The notes under the pieces are model-generated. The model did not search any database. It saw only the letters and a program-made list of their open reading frames with translations, and was not told the DNA's origin. 64,000 nucleotides of DNA, taken from the NCBI GenBank assembly GCA_014058105.1, contig JACGCM010002784.1:2170001-2234000 (forward strand), written 5' to 3'. Source of the DNA: Kingdonia uniflora. Taxonomy: Eukaryota; Streptophyta; Magnoliopsida; Ranunculales; Circaeasteraceae. The position numbers were made by a program, and so were the translations under genes. Positions 1 to 10,268 of this stretch are shown piece by piece. Numbering within the stretch: the stretch's first letter is position 1; each line of letters opens with the position of its first letter.

Positions 1-50
1 TGATCTTTGGATAGTTTCAAATTGAGCAGCTGTTATTCAAACTTACATAC

Positions 51-302
51 ATGAACAACATATTAACTTGGTTTATTCAGACACAATGGAACCAACTTCA
101 ACCTATGATTAAGACAGGTAGATATGATGCAATCTGGAGAGAAACCAACTTATCTTCTGATCAAATAGCAAGAGGATCCAGCAACAATCCACCATACACA
201 GAATGGCATGATGGCAAGCCTGAGTACCTGAGAGGGATAGAACATAATGTCACTGCATACTTTAGTTTAAGTACAAATGATTATCTATTGTTTGTATTTT
301 GA
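51..302 (+). other. Unidentified coding-like segment A (EWHDG motif)
   Basis: An 83-codon open frame that I do not recognise. Its second half contains TEWHDGKPEYLRGIE followed by an aromatic-rich stretch. A closely related motif (KEWHHGRPSFLKKIE, then FTEYFRF) lies about 950 bp downstream on the same strand, so the segment is probably a real but degraded protein-coding exon rather than a chance frame. After the frame closes the plus strand turns proline/arginine-rich (about 346-410) without a convincing continuation. It could belong to a retroelement or to a duplicated host gene. Confidence 0.3.
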
Positions 303-736
303 TTTTATCTTTTCTATTTAGCTTCCACCCTGCATGTAATCTGATTATGAGCTCTTTTCCTCCTCGTCGGCCTCCTAAGCTCAGGCCACTCAAAGTTCCA
401 TCAAGACCTGACTGCTCTCCTATTTTGATGGAGGAGCACGAGAACTGACAGGTGACATCAAAAGTACCATGGGAATGTCCTCTTATTGATGACTTCCAGC
501 TTATGGAAAATGACTTCAATGAGATTCAGAGAAGTACTCATTACAGATTCTAGCAGAGTGCTTCATCCCAGAAACCATTAGTCTTAATCCCACGTCATAC
601 CAGAGCCTTAAAGAATCGGCGGACGATCTAGAGATGAATTCCCCTCCCTCTATTGTCTCTATACTTTGTCAAAACAGAGAGAACTCATAAAACAAAAGTA
701 AAGCTCACGAAAATGGGCTGCTCAAACAAAATATAG

Positions 737-1024
737 ATGAAGAAAAAACTAGAGAAAAAGGAAGGAGATGACGAAGAAGAACTCACATCATCATCCGGAT
801 CGGAAGAAGAAGAGGAACAAGTAGAAGAAATTGCAAGCTCTTATGTGATTAAGATAAATTCTGACAGAAAAACATATACCGAAGAGTCAGTTGTGATTGA
901 TGAAACAGTTGCGTGGGCTAAAGAGAAGTTCCAAACTCAAAACCTGGATTATATCGATAGAGGATATCAGAAAGAGAGCACAAGACCAAGTATAGCAAAG
1001 CTGTTCGTGAAAAGAGAAGATTAA
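737..1024 (+). other. Unidentified acidic ORF
   Basis: A 95-codon open frame. It starts with a lysine/glutamate-rich stretch and a serine/glutamate run (about residues 15-32) and then has a mixed-composition segment ending in KLFVKRED. Low-complexity acidic N-termini of this kind are common in retroelement and nuclear proteins, but no domain is recognisable. It is followed within 15 bp, in another frame, by a second coding-like segment (1035-1247), so both may once have been one protein now split by a frameshift. Function unknown. Confidence 0.3.
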
Positions 1025-1034
1025 GAATAGCAGG

Positions 1035-1247
1035 GTACCTCAAAAGATACAATATAGATGGGATCATATTTCTAAAAAACTTCAGATCAGGTTTAAGCAT
1101 TCACTGAGGGAGTGCAACTTTAGTGCTGATGCTAGTGCCAACAGAGATGCCAGACTACGTCTACTTACCAAAGAATGGCATCATGGAAGACCAAGCTTCT
1201 TAAAAAAGATTGAAGCCCCTTTTACTGAGTACTTTAGATTTGACTGA
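1035..1247 (+). other. Unidentified coding-like segment B (EWHHG motif)
   Basis: An open stretch of about 70 codons without a clear start. It reads through KKLQIRFKHSLRECNF, then KEWHHGRPSFLKKIE, and ends in TEYFRFD before a TGA. The W-H-x-G-(K/R)-P-x-(Y/F)-L-x-x-I-E pattern matches segment A upstream, indicating an internal duplication or two members of one repeated family. I cannot assign the family. Confidence 0.3.
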
Positions 1248-1406
1248 ATTTATTCTTCCCTTCTACTGAGTACGAGATATGCATAGTAAAGTTAGAGTAT
1301 GGTTCAAGTGGAAAAAAAGAAGTTAAGACTGTAAGAGATGGTGAAAGGTCACATGATCTAGTTTCTACGGACTATGAGATGCAAGATATTAAAAAGAAAA
1401 GATTAC

Positions 1407-1555
1407 CTCAATCAATCGACCATGCCAATATAAAAATATTCCATTGTTCCTGTGCTCAAACTCTAGTTGGCATAGCCCAAAAGTCAATAGAACAGGTTTA
1501 CCCATGACATTACCATTGAAGAAAACCGGATTAACAAGGGATTTCGTCAACGAAC
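1407..1555 (-). pseudogene. Possible GHKL-ATPase (MORC/GMI1-like) exon fragment
   Basis: Read on the minus strand, one open frame gives VMGKPVLLTFGLCQLEFE followed by NNGIFLYWHGRLIE, then a consensus splice donor (GAG|GTAATC). The 'GIFLYWHGRLIE' phrase resembles the S5-like part of plant GHKL ATPases of the MORC/GMI1 type, where a tyrosine-rich strand is followed by RLI. Only one exon is seen and neither the ATP-binding N-terminus nor a hinge domain is nearby. The family assignment comes from memory of the motif and is tentative. That it is an exon is better supported, because the donor lies exactly where the frame ends. Confidence 0.35.
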
Positions 1556-1950
1556 GAGATTTAACCTGATGAAGAGTAAAAACTAGATACTAAATTTTGA
1601 AATATTAAATACAAGCACAAAACTTTGGAATAATAAAATGAAATAGAAAGATGTGATTACCAATGAACCTTGAAGAAATATCTTCATTTGCTGGTCTAAT
1701 AGAAAAACTTCCAAGTATGAACAGAGTGAATAATCCAAAGGGACCTACAAACGAATGAGATAAGAAAAATGAGTAACATTACAATCAACTAATAAAATCC
1801 AAATCGTAAAAAGAAAAATGAGAATAACAAACCAAAACTATGTTAGGATATATTTCAAGATAAAGAATAACCGCACGAAACAAACCTCACGGTAAACTTG
1901 GCATAATGAATCCTTTATGAACCTTGTCTTAAAATAGTTTGTACATTACC

Positions 1951-2152
1951 AAGTAGAAGAACCTAGAGCATCATACAACCCAAAAGTAGAAGAACCTAGA
2001 GCTGCAAGCTCAAAAGTAGAAGAACCGTTTCGTTTCGTTTTGACTGAGGGTAAAACCCACTCAGAAAAATTATTAACATCATACAACCCCAAAGTAGAAG
2101 AACCTAGAGCATCATACAACCCAAAAGTAGAAAACCTAGAGCTGCAAGCTCA
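1951..2152. repeat. Short duplicated block (AAGTAGAAGAACC units)
   Basis: The unit AAGTAGAAGAACCTAGAG occurs at 1951, 1984 and 2094, with shorter variants at 2013 and 2125. The order 'unit-catcatacaaccc-unit-ctgcaagctca' is seen twice (about 1951-2012 and 2091-2152). The right-hand copy abuts the end of the RDR exon, so part of the repeat may derive from exon-flanking sequence. Confidence 0.7.
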
Positions 2153-2155
2153 TGA

Positions 2156-2409
2156 GCAACAAAGTTCATGTCACTTTCAATCTCTACATCATGAATAACT
2201 TTAATTTCCTTCCTATTAATAGTCAAAGTTTCTTTTGAAGAGCTAAATGATAGACCAAGTCTGGATGCATGTTTTGCGACATTTCTTATCTCACGAAAAT
2301 CACCCATCCACTGCCTAATAGTTGCTGATGAAAGCCCATTCTGTGAAGCAAGCATCCAAGTTGAATTATCTCTTAATTGACTTGATGAAAATGCTAAGAA
2401 CTCAAACTT
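2156..2409 (-). pseudogene. RNA-dependent RNA polymerase (RDR) exon, downstream half
   Basis: The minus strand reads KFEFLAFSSSQLRDNS, then IRQWMGDFREIRNVAKHASR, then LGLSFSSSKETL and a segment ending HDVEIES. This is the conserved stretch of plant RDR proteins just before the catalytic domain, where cellular RDRs make double-stranded RNA for silencing. The 'FLAFS.SQLRDNS' and 'WMGDF..IRNVAK' blocks suggest the RDR3/4/5 or RDR6-like group, without resolving which. The exon is cut at 2409/2410 by the chromovirus. Its missing upstream half is at 15073-15310, and the reading frame joins exactly (GDK|KFEF). The catalytic DxDGD region is not seen, so the gene here is incomplete as well as interrupted. 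Confidence 0.8.
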
Positions 2410-2414
2410 CTTAT
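2410..2414. repeat. Target-site duplication (left), CTTAT
   Basis: CTTAT immediately precedes the element terminus TAATCC here and immediately follows the other terminus at 15073-15077. A 5-bp duplication is standard for Ty3/gypsy integration. Confidence 0.9.
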
Positions 2415-3611
2415 TAATCCACAATACGATAAAGAAACCCTAGTTAGCTGAAAAGTACAAAGAACGCCAAAATTGGTTGGGAAAAATCCCTTCAAAAAGT
2501 TTCAATTGCTTTAAAACGAAGTTAATTACAATGAATTATTCTAAACCCTAAGCTTCTTCCTCGGAACTTTTATTGAACTCACATAGATCTAGAAAAATAA
2601 CCTAAGTCCCCTTTATATAAGAGGGAACTAAAAATACAAATAGAACGGATCTCAAGGAAATTATACGCCTTAAAATTGTTGGGAAAACCGAGGGGGCAAA
2701 TCGCACCCGGAAGCACAATACAATCAGCAAGAACTCAAAGAACCAACTCTAACCAAAGAGAATTCGAATAAAGGCAATAAAAACACAACACAAAGTTTAA
2801 TTATGTGGAAACCCTAAACAGGATCAAAACCACCACCCCGACAAGCACGACGAATTTATTATCATACTAAGGGTAACAAAAGGTTACAGAGATCACTCAA
2901 ACCTCACCTCTACCCTTACAGATAATCCCAGCAAGAAACCCTAGAACGAAAACCCAAAAAACCTCTCCAGAGCTAAACCCTAGATTTTTTTACTTTTCTC
3001 TCTCTATCTCGTTCTCACAGTACAGAGGCCTTTAACATACACTCTCTATTTATAGACTTTCCATTAGGTCATCTCCGAAATACGCATTACGAGATAATTC
3101 ATCGTTTTGGTTCAAATCCCCTTCAAAACGAATTTAGAAACAAACAAACAAAGCCAAAGTCGTTCGAACGAGTTATGAAGTCGTTCGAACGAATTAGACA
3201 ATCCCCTGGAATTTTGGCCCAAGCACTATTTTCGTTCAAACGACTTCCCACTCATTCGAACGACTTCAACAATTTTTGAGCCGTATTCATAACAATAATA
3301 ATAACCTACGCCAAGCTCGTTCGAACAGCATCCAAGCCCGTTCAAACAACTTTGTGCTATTTGGTGTAGAACCCAAGAAACTTGACAACTCATTCGAACG
3401 GCATCCAAGCTCGTTCGAACGAGATTTTTTTATAGGTCAAATTCTAGAGAGGATAAAAAAGGGTCGTTTGAACGAAATAGGGAGTCGTTCAAACGACTTG
3501 GGTTTCCTGGGCCAAATTCTAGAGAGTATGAAAAGGGTCGTTCGAACGACTCTCAACCTCGTTCGAATGACTTGACTAAAACCTCAAACATTCCTAGATC
3601 CTCATGGATCA
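2415..3611 (-). repeat. Chromovirus 3' LTR (interrupted by a solo LTR)
   Basis: Aligns by eye with 14518-15072 over its outer parts: both begin TAATCCACAATACGATAAAG on the plus strand and both end CCTAGATCCTC(A/C)TGGATCA. The left copy is longer because a 618-bp solo LTR sits at 2677-3294. The U3 portion (3300-3575) carries an array of TCGTTCGAACGA-type palindromes. Confidence 0.9.
2677..3294 (-). mobile_element. Solo LTR (Copia-like) nested in the chromovirus 3' LTR
   Basis: Starts TGTTGGGAAAACC and ends TTCATAACA on the plus strand, giving TGTT...AACA inverted ends. The flanks AAAAT (2672-2676) and ATAAT (3295-3299) are an imperfect 5-bp target duplication, and the right LTR of the host element (about 14778) shows the uninterrupted sequence. 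Orientation is minus: reading that strand gives a TATA box (TCTATAAATAGAG, about 3056-3044) followed by a pyrimidine-rich leader and an end in GGTTTTCCCAACA, typical of Copia LTRs. No internal coding region remains, so it is a solo LTR. Confidence 0.75.
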
Positions 3612-3628
3612 TGGCTCCCTCTTTTAGG
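3612..3628 (-). other. Polypurine tract of the chromovirus
   Basis: The minus strand reads AAAAGAGGGAGCCA directly against the TGATCC start of the 3' LTR. Its position next to the LTR and its purine content fit the plus-strand primer. The last pol frame (KAPKRGSHDP, stop) overlaps this tract and ends about three codons inside the LTR. Confidence 0.75.
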
Positions 3629-4035
3629 AGCCTTGAGCTCCTGCTCAAGGTAAAACTGGAGATGTGGGAATACGGCGCTGCCCATTTTCCTGTTGTACCA
3701 CTTCGACTTACTAGGTAGCTGACCTTTCTTCCCAACTCGAAACGATTCAAGAACACCCCGTCTTGTAGTATGAATTTTCCTCTCTAGAATACCATCATCC
3801 TGCAACGGATCTTCTCTTTCCATCCATAAGTCATCAACTGACGGTAGGCGAGTGTCAATTGTAGAGTCTACATTTAAAGAGATGGCTCAAATAACTTTAA
3901 ATGCTCGGTGTTAATCACCGAATACATCTTCATGAAAGGTGGCAAATCCAACTGGAAAACATTGTCACCAATCTTCTTGAGTATAAAAAATGGACCATAA
4001 CGGATAGGTTTGAGCTTCTTACCTTCCCCCTTAAG

Positions 4036-4056
4036 CCATTCCTTACCCAAATGCAA
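4036..4056. repeat. 21-bp flank duplication, left copy
   Basis: CCATTCCTTACCCAAATGCAA here and the same sequence with one mismatch at 10269-10289 bracket the Athila insertion. Both encode the same integrase residues (LHLGKE), so host sequence was duplicated. A normal Ty3/gypsy target duplication is 5 bp. Confidence 0.75.
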
Positions 4057-4057
4057 T

Positions 4058-5182
4058 TGATGCGAGAAAAACTCGGTCTTTAAATACCCCGCTCAAAACT
4101 ACGGGTATCGTAATATAATAAGGGTAAGCGGGGATCGAATCCACGGGGAGTAAACGTATTAAAAATATAATTTCCTAATTAACTAATAAATGAATCAAAA
4201 CTAATTTTGATAAAAGGGTTTTGATCTAAAACATAAATCTAAATTATTAACTTTTGGTACGATTATAAGGAAAAGAACCTAGGCTTTGGATCACCTCCGA
4301 CTTAGTTTACTAAACGATATGAAAACATTAGCTTCTATCCGCACGTAATAGCCATGGCTAGGCCTATTCGGGTCTAAGATCTAGGGTTTGTGGCTAAAAC
4401 CCTAAGTAAGAACTTCGTTGTACATGGACAATCGGATCAAGTATTTATAAACTCCTTTCCATGGCTAGGTGGAGAGTCTTAACTCTAGTGATCTAGAATT
4501 CCCTTTGAGCGTGAAAACAATCGAATATGGCTAATTCGACATCTTCTTCATATCTGTTATAACTTAGAGTTATCATGGCTAGATCAACTCTTCATAACTT
4601 CAAATCAAAGAATTAAAGATTAATTCTAAATCTAAACTGCTATTAACATCAATTTAGCTCACATCACCGGAGGTTCAATCCTTAGCCTAAGCTAAGGAGA
4701 TTAGCTCTCCATTAATGGTGTTGATCATAGCTTAAATTAAACGCATAAAATAAAAGAGAGAGAAAAAGAAAGATACTGAAAAGTGTAAACTTTATTTCTT
4801 CCTGAGATTGAGATGTGTCCAATACATAGAATTGCTCTCATATTTATAGGAGATATGAGAGACTTATTTACAATTCTAAAACTCTATTAGATAAAGATAA
4901 ATCCTATTTTATGTTAATCCTTGTAGAGTCCTTCATCATCTTTATTCCATAGAGAAAATCTACAAGTATATTGAATGTAGACATCTTCCTTGTGCCAGAG
5001 AGACTACTGGAGATGCTTAAACTCTTTATACCTTCTATTAGATGTCTTTTTCTACTTATTAGCTCCAATAGTGATAAGTGCTTGAAAATAAGAAAATGCT
5101 ACTAACATTAGAAATTAATCAATCGGGATTAACAAAACGATACTTTTAGGCGTATTAATCCTACGTATTTCTACGTCTATCA
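4058..5182 (-). repeat. Athila LTR, left (minus orientation)
   Basis: On the minus strand this begins TGATAGACGTAGAAATACG and ends TTTTTCTCGCATCA, 1125 bp. It contains the TATA-like block CTCCTATAAATATGAGAG (about 4856-4838, minus). It lies downstream of the minus-strand pol and so is the 3' LTR of that element. Confidence 0.85.
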
Positions 5183-6568
5183 AATACCCCCGAACTTACC
5201 ATTTTGCTCGTACCGAGTGAAATAAAGAAAAAAATTAAACTAAGAAAGGAAACCACTTTCGCAGGACTCAGAATTGTATTTAGCGTATGCAACAAGCCGC
5301 TTAACTCCTAGGTGTCCCTGGTCAACGAGTGTTGTCTCGTGAGGGTTTACAGTGACTATACCCACAAAAGTCAATAATGACATTATGACAATTCTAAATA
5401 ACAAGAGACTCATTTCCTATCAATTTAGTTATGACAAAATTATGCAAGCAGGAAATTCCTTAAAACCTTTTATTCCCTGAGTATACCATAGAATATATTA
5501 TACTTATCCGAACTAAGAGATACTACCTCATGATTAGAAAGAAATTCAAGTATTTTACCAGATATATCTGAGTGTATTGTGAAGATAGTTTTATTGCTTA
5601 ACACATTATCTTGAATCATTTAGTCAGTGTATGGTAGTCGAGTACTTACTGAAATAAATTCAACGTCAGTTTGACAAGTGCCTTAGTCAATTTTACTCCC
5701 CGGTATCTTATTTTTCATAGGCTTTTTGAGTACATTGTTTCTTTGTGAAGCCTCCGTAACAAGGAGTTTTCGGTCGATAGTCCCCGCCAGTTGACTAAGG
5801 TTGCTGGGGTTTGGTGCCCATTCGTGACCTAGACTAAGGATTCTCACAAGTAACATTTTTTGTGCTCCTTTCACATAGTTCATGGTCATACTCGAGATTG
5901 ATGATAATTTTTCCTCTTTCAGTTCTTAATCATGCGAGTGGCCTTGCAGCGTGAAAGTTTTAGGAGTAACTTTGGCTTCTTTTTTTCTTTCGGGAATGAA
6001 CTTATTCTTAGGCAGTTGTCTTCCTTGGAGCGAATTATTCCTAACATAAATACTAGATTTTCTTAAAACTGGTCAATAACCTATCGAATGCATCAATTAC
6101 TAAACTATAGGGAAGTGCAAGTTTTCAAAATATACCACGTTAACTTGAATTAGTCGCTAATTAAAATATAGTACATCTAACTTAAGATGGTGTAAAAATA
6201 TTTTAGTGTATACTTGTAAACTTTTAAGTTCTTGGTTTATTTTTAGATTTATTTGGGTTACCCACCCAATATTTATGTCAAAATAAATTCAGTCTAAATG
6301 TTGGAAATTTATCAAAAGTACATCATAAATTGCCAAGATTGTCATTATTTCACTTTTCTTAAAAAAAATATTAAAAAAATGATTTTCCTACCCCCAAACT
6401 TAAATGAAATATTACCCCTAATATTGGAGAACAAAAAATAAAAATGGAAAGAAAAATTTGAATTTCTCACCTGAATGTGTCGTGGGTTGCCTCCTAGAAA
6501 GTGCTAAGTTTACCGTCTTCAGCCAGATAAAACTCTCGTACCTCTAAACTTATGTGAAGTCAAAGAAC
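5183..6568 (-). other. Athila 3' untranslated region, no gene seen
   Basis: Noncoding stretch between the end of integrase and the LTR. The purine/G-rich TTCGGGGGTATT (minus) next to 5182 is the likely polypurine tract. The first 325 bp (5183-5508) reappear inverted at 8741-9081. An isolated 68-codon minus frame (5683-5889) has no recognisable domain, and I see no envelope-like ORF. Confidence 0.6.
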
Positions 6569-7965
6569 TATTCGGGGATAGGCAATTCCCTGTATTTGGG
6601 CTCGCAAAGATCTATATCATGGAAATTTTCTAAACGGATTGTCTCGAGATAAGGTTTAAGACGTTGGCCATTGACGTTAAAAGTTTTCCCAGTATGATAA
6701 TTTTTTACTTCAGCCCAACCATTTTAGTGTATGTTTACGACTTCAAACAGTCCATGCCGACGGGTTTGTAATTTTCCAGGAAAAAGACACAATTTTGAGT
6801 AAAACAAAAAGACTTTTTGTCCTGGTGTAAAAACTTTTCGGACTATATGTTTATCATGATATGTTTTGGTCTGATCCTTATATATTTTAGCATTATCGTA
6901 CGCCTCTTGTGTTATTTTTTCTAACTCACTTAGTTGAAGTTTTCGATGAAGTTCTGCTGCGTCTATTTGAAAATTAAATCTCTTAATTGTCCAGTAACCT
7001 TTATGTTCTAATTCAACAGGCAAGTGATAAGCTTTGCCAAAAATACATCTATAAGGTGACATTCCAATCGGAGTTTTATAAGTAGTCTGATAGACTTAAA
7101 AAGCATCATTAAGATGGGTGGACCAATCTTTACGATCTGGTCGGACAGTTTTCTTTAAAAGTCTTTTAATTTCCCGATTTGAAACTTCTACTTGCCCACT
7201 TGTCTGTGGATGATATGGGGTGGCAACTTTATGAGTAATGTCATATTTGTGCATAAGACTTTTAAAATAGCGGTTACAAAAATGAGTTCCACCGTCACTT
7301 ATAATTGTACGAGATGTACCAAATCGGACTAAAATGTTATCGTTTAAAAAGTTAATTACGACAGCGTGATCATTTGTCCGACATGGTACAGCTTCTACCC
7401 ATTTAGAAACATAGTCAACTGCTACTGAGATCCACAAATAGCCATTAGATACTAGAAATGAGACCATAAAGTCAATGCCCCAGACATCAAAAAATTTAGC
7501 CTCTAAAATGTTGTTAAGAGGCATCTCATCCCGACGACCCATGTTGCCAACCCTTTGGCAGTGGTCACATCGTGAACAATAGTCGCAAGTGTCCTTAAAT
7601 AAAGTTGTTCAATAGAAACCACATTGAAGTACTTTATTAGCTATTCTACAGGGCCCAAAATGACCACCATCATCATGAAGACTTTTTAAAAAATTTGAAA
7701 TGTCATTTTCATGAACACAACGACGAATCACTAGATTAGTGCCAACTTTAAATAAATAGGGATCCTCACAAATAAATTGTCTAGAGATTGTTTTAAATCT
7801 CTTTTTATCTTGTCTGCTCAAATCTGGTGGTATGTACCCTGCGGCTAAGTAATTTGCAATATCGGCGAACCAGGGTGCCCTATTAATATTCATTAACTGT
7901 TCATCGGGAAAATTCTCAGAAATAGGAAGGTCTTCGTTAATGTGATCGACTATCAAACGTGACAA
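6569..7965 (-). pseudogene. Athila integrase (broken)
   Basis: Minus strand, in order: a zinc-binding N-terminus (LHDDGGHFGPCRIANKVLQ, later [16 protein letters not shown]), the catalytic core ([10 protein letters not shown]..., [40 protein letters not shown], supplying the D, D and E of the DDE triad), and a C-terminal module ending GQRLKPYLETIRLENF and PKYRELPIPE before a stop at about 6569. Frame breaks at about 7609-7560 and 6724 disable it. The HHCC and core wording is characteristic of the Athila/Tat side of plant Ty3/gypsy. Confidence 0.85.
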
Positions 7966-8741
7966 ATGGTCGGTAACAGTGTTTTTTCCCCTTTTTTATC
8001 ACGTATTTCGAGGTTAAATTCTTGGAGTAAAAAGATCCAACGGATAAGACGTTGTTTAACGTCTTTTTTCTGAAGAAGATATCGAAGGGCTGAATGGTCA
8101 GAGTACACAATGACTTTTGACCCTAAAATGTATGACCAAAATTTTTCTAACGCAAATACGATGGCTAACAACTCTTTTTCAGTCGTCGTATAATTAATTT
8201 GAGCAACATTAAGTGTTATACTCTCATAACAAATGACATGGGGAGCTTTTTCAAAAATGTTGTCCAAACACGGCACCCACGACATAATTTGAAGCGTCAC
8301 ACATAATTTTGAAGGGTAAGGTCCAATCGGGTGGCTGGATAATCGGTGATGTGGTCAATAAGGACTTAAGTGTTTCAAAGGACTTGAAACATTTATCGTT
8401 AAAATCAAAATGGATATCTTTAGCAAGTAAATTGCATAAAGGTCGTGAGATTTTGATAAAGTCTCTAATGAATCGTCGATAAAAACTTGCATGCCCGAGG
8501 AATGAGCGAACATCCTTCACTATTTTAGGAGGAGGTAGAGAAGAAATCAAATCAATTTTTGTTTTATCAACTTCTATCCCCTTAGATGATATCAAATGGC
8601 CGAGTACTATTCCTTGATTTACTATAAAATGACATTTTTCTCAATTTAGGATTAGGTTTTTCTTTTTACACCGGATCAATACCAATTCTAAGTTTAGAAG
8701 ACATTCATCAAATGTGGAACCATAAATAGAAAAGTCTAGTT
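7953..8741 (-). pseudogene. Athila reverse transcriptase (C-terminal half) and RNase H (broken)
   Basis: The minus frame opens abruptly at about 8741 just after where the catalytic Y/F-x-DD box should be (DFSIYGSTFDECLLNLELV). It continues through VLGHLISSKGIEVDKTKI and FLGHASFYRRFIRDF, then RNase H ([51 protein letters not shown]). An in-frame stop near 8640 and a frameshift around 8255-8300 break it. The upstream half of RT, protease and gag are missing because the frame is joined here to the inverted LTR arm. Confidence 0.85.
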
Positions 8742-9081
8742 TTGGATAAGTACAATATATTCTATGGTATACACGGGGAATAAAAGGTTTTAAGAAATTT
8801 CCAGCTTGCATATTTTTGTCATAACTAAATAAGGATAAATTGACAGGAAATGAGTTTCTTGTTATTTAGAATTGGCATAATGTCATTATTGAATTTTGTG
8901 GGTATAGTTACTCTAAACTTTTACGAGACAACACTCGTCCACCAGGGACACCTGGGGGTTTACCGGCTTGTTGCATATGCTAAATGCAATCGTGAGTCCT
9001 GCGAAAGTGGTTTCCTTTCTTAGTTTAATTTTATTTCTTTATTTTACTCGGGACGACCAAAATGGTAAGTTCGGGAGTATT
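8741..9081 (+). repeat. Inverted copy of the Athila 3'UTR and polypurine tract
   Basis: Plus-strand sequence from about 8741 (GGATAAGTACAATATATTCT) to the LTR start matches the reverse complement of 5183-5508. It includes the tract AAGTTCGGGAGTAT just before TGATAGACG. The homology stops at the junction with truncated RT, marking the rearrangement breakpoint. Confidence 0.75.
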
Positions 9082-10206
9082 TGATAGACGTAGAAATACG
9101 TAGGATTAAAGCGCCTAAAAGTATCGTTTTGTCCATCCCGAATTATTAATTTCTAATGTTAGTAGCATTTTCTTATTTTCAGGCACTTATCACTGTTAGA
9201 GCTAATAAGTAGAAAAAGACATCTAATAGAAGGTATAAAGAGTTGAAGCATCTCCAACAGTCTCTCAGGCACAAGGAAGATGCCTACATTCAATATACTT
9301 GTAGATTTTCTCCATGGAATAATGATGATGAAGGACTCTACAAGGATTAACATAAGATAGGATTTATCTTTATCTGATAGAGTTTTAGAATTGTAAATAA
9401 GTCTCTCCTATCTCCTATAAATATGAGAGCAATTCTATGTATTAGACACATCTCAATCTCAGGAAGGAATAAAGTTTGCGCTTTTCAGTATCTTTCTCTT
9501 TCTCTCTATTTTATTTTATGCGTTTAATTTAAGCTGTGATCAACACCATTAATGGAGAGCTAATCTCCTTAGCTTAGGCTAAGGATTGAACCTCCGGTGA
9601 AGTGAGCTAAATTGATGTTAATAGTAGTTTAGATCTAAAATTAATATTTAATTCTCTGATTTAAAGTTACGAAGAGTTGATCTAGCCATGACAACTCTAT
9701 GTTACTACAAATATGAGGAAGATGTCGAATTAGCCATATTCGATAGTTTTCACGCTCAAAGGGAATTTTAGATCACTAGAGTTAATACTCTCCACCTAGC
9801 TATGGAAAGGAGTTTATAAAGCCTAAATCCAATTGTCCATAAACAAGGAAGTTCTTACGTAGGGTTTTAGCCGCAAACCCTAGATCTTAGACCCGAATAG
9901 CCCAAGCCATGGCTATTACGTGCGGATTGAAGCTACCGTTTTCATATCGTTTAGCAAACTAAGTCGGAGGTGATCCAAAACCTAGGTTATTTTCCTTATA
10001 ATCGTACTGAAAGTCAGTAATTTAGATTTATGTTTTAGATCAAAACCCTTTTATCAAAATTAGTTTAGATTCATTTATTAGTTAATTAGGAAATTATATT
10101 TTTAATACGTTTACTCCCCGTAGATTCGACCCCCGCTTACCCTTATTATATTATGACACCCGTAGTTTTAGGCAGGGTATTTAAAGACCAAGTTTTTCTC
10201 GCATCA
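9082..10206 (+). repeat. Athila LTR, right (plus orientation)
   Basis: Begins TGATAGACGTAGAAATACG and ends TTTTTCTCGCATCA, exactly 1125 bp like the left LTR, but on the opposite strand. The sequences are readily alignable over their whole length with scattered differences. Confidence 0.85.
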
Positions 10207-10210
10207 AAAC

Positions 10211-10228
10211 TGGCGCCGTTGCAGGGGA
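10211..10228 (+). other. Athila-type primer binding site
   Basis: TGGCGCCGTTGCAGGGGA lies 4 nt after the LTR end CATCA and matches the conserved Athila PBS pattern TGGCGCCGTTGC-x-GGGGA. A partial second copy (TTGGCGCCGTT) follows at about 10263-10273, at the junction with host sequence. In between is short filler DNA that includes an inverted copy of GTTCCTTACC. Confidence 0.75.
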
Positions 10229-10268
10229 GTAAAAGGTTTTATGGAATGGTAAGGAACCAAAATTGGCG

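Larger units (their letters stand above)
3602..4056 (-). pseudogene. Chromovirus integrase C-terminus and chromodomain-like tail
   Basis: The minus strand reads HLGKEWLKGEGKKLKPIRY then GPFFILKKIGDNVFQLDLPP, the classic GPY/F module of chromovirus integrase. After a frame change comes DDGILERKIHTTRRGVLESF then RVGKKGQLPSKSKWY, a chromodomain-type tail that in this lineage guides insertion to chromatin. It continues the integrase at 10269-11443 and is separated from it by the Athila insertion. The final frame reads through the polypurine tract into the LTR. At least one frameshift lies near 3830-3870. Confidence 0.8.
4058..10268. mobile_element. Rearranged Athila element with LTRs in inverted orientation
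   Basis: Inserted in the integrase C-terminal region of the chromovirus. From left: a minus-oriented LTR (4058-5182), a 3' untranslated region and minus-strand pol missing everything upstream of mid-RT (to about 8741), then an inverted copy of 3'UTR-PPT-LTR (8741-10206) followed by an Athila-type PBS (10211-10228). The 5' LTR, gag, protease and the first half of RT are absent. Both LTRs are 1125 bp with TGAT...ATCA ends. The two arms (about 1.45 kb each) could pair over a spacer of about 3.2 kb. Confidence 0.8.

Noticed and set aside
262..519. 85-codon minus-strand frame near the left end
   Set aside because: No domain, and it runs antisense to a proline/arginine-rich plus-strand stretch; treated as a shadow.
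3100..3122. GGTTCAAATCC B-box-like sequence, possible tRNA or SINE
   Set aside because: No A box or cloverleaf could be formed around it, and it lies inside a solo LTR.
3226..3575. Open frames on both strands through the palindrome array
   Set aside because: They arise because the repeated TCGTTCGAACGA units read open in several frames. The sequence is LTR U3.
5683..5889. Possible envelope-like ORF of the Athila element
   Set aside because: Only 68 codons, with no signal peptide or membrane segment and no similarity I can see.
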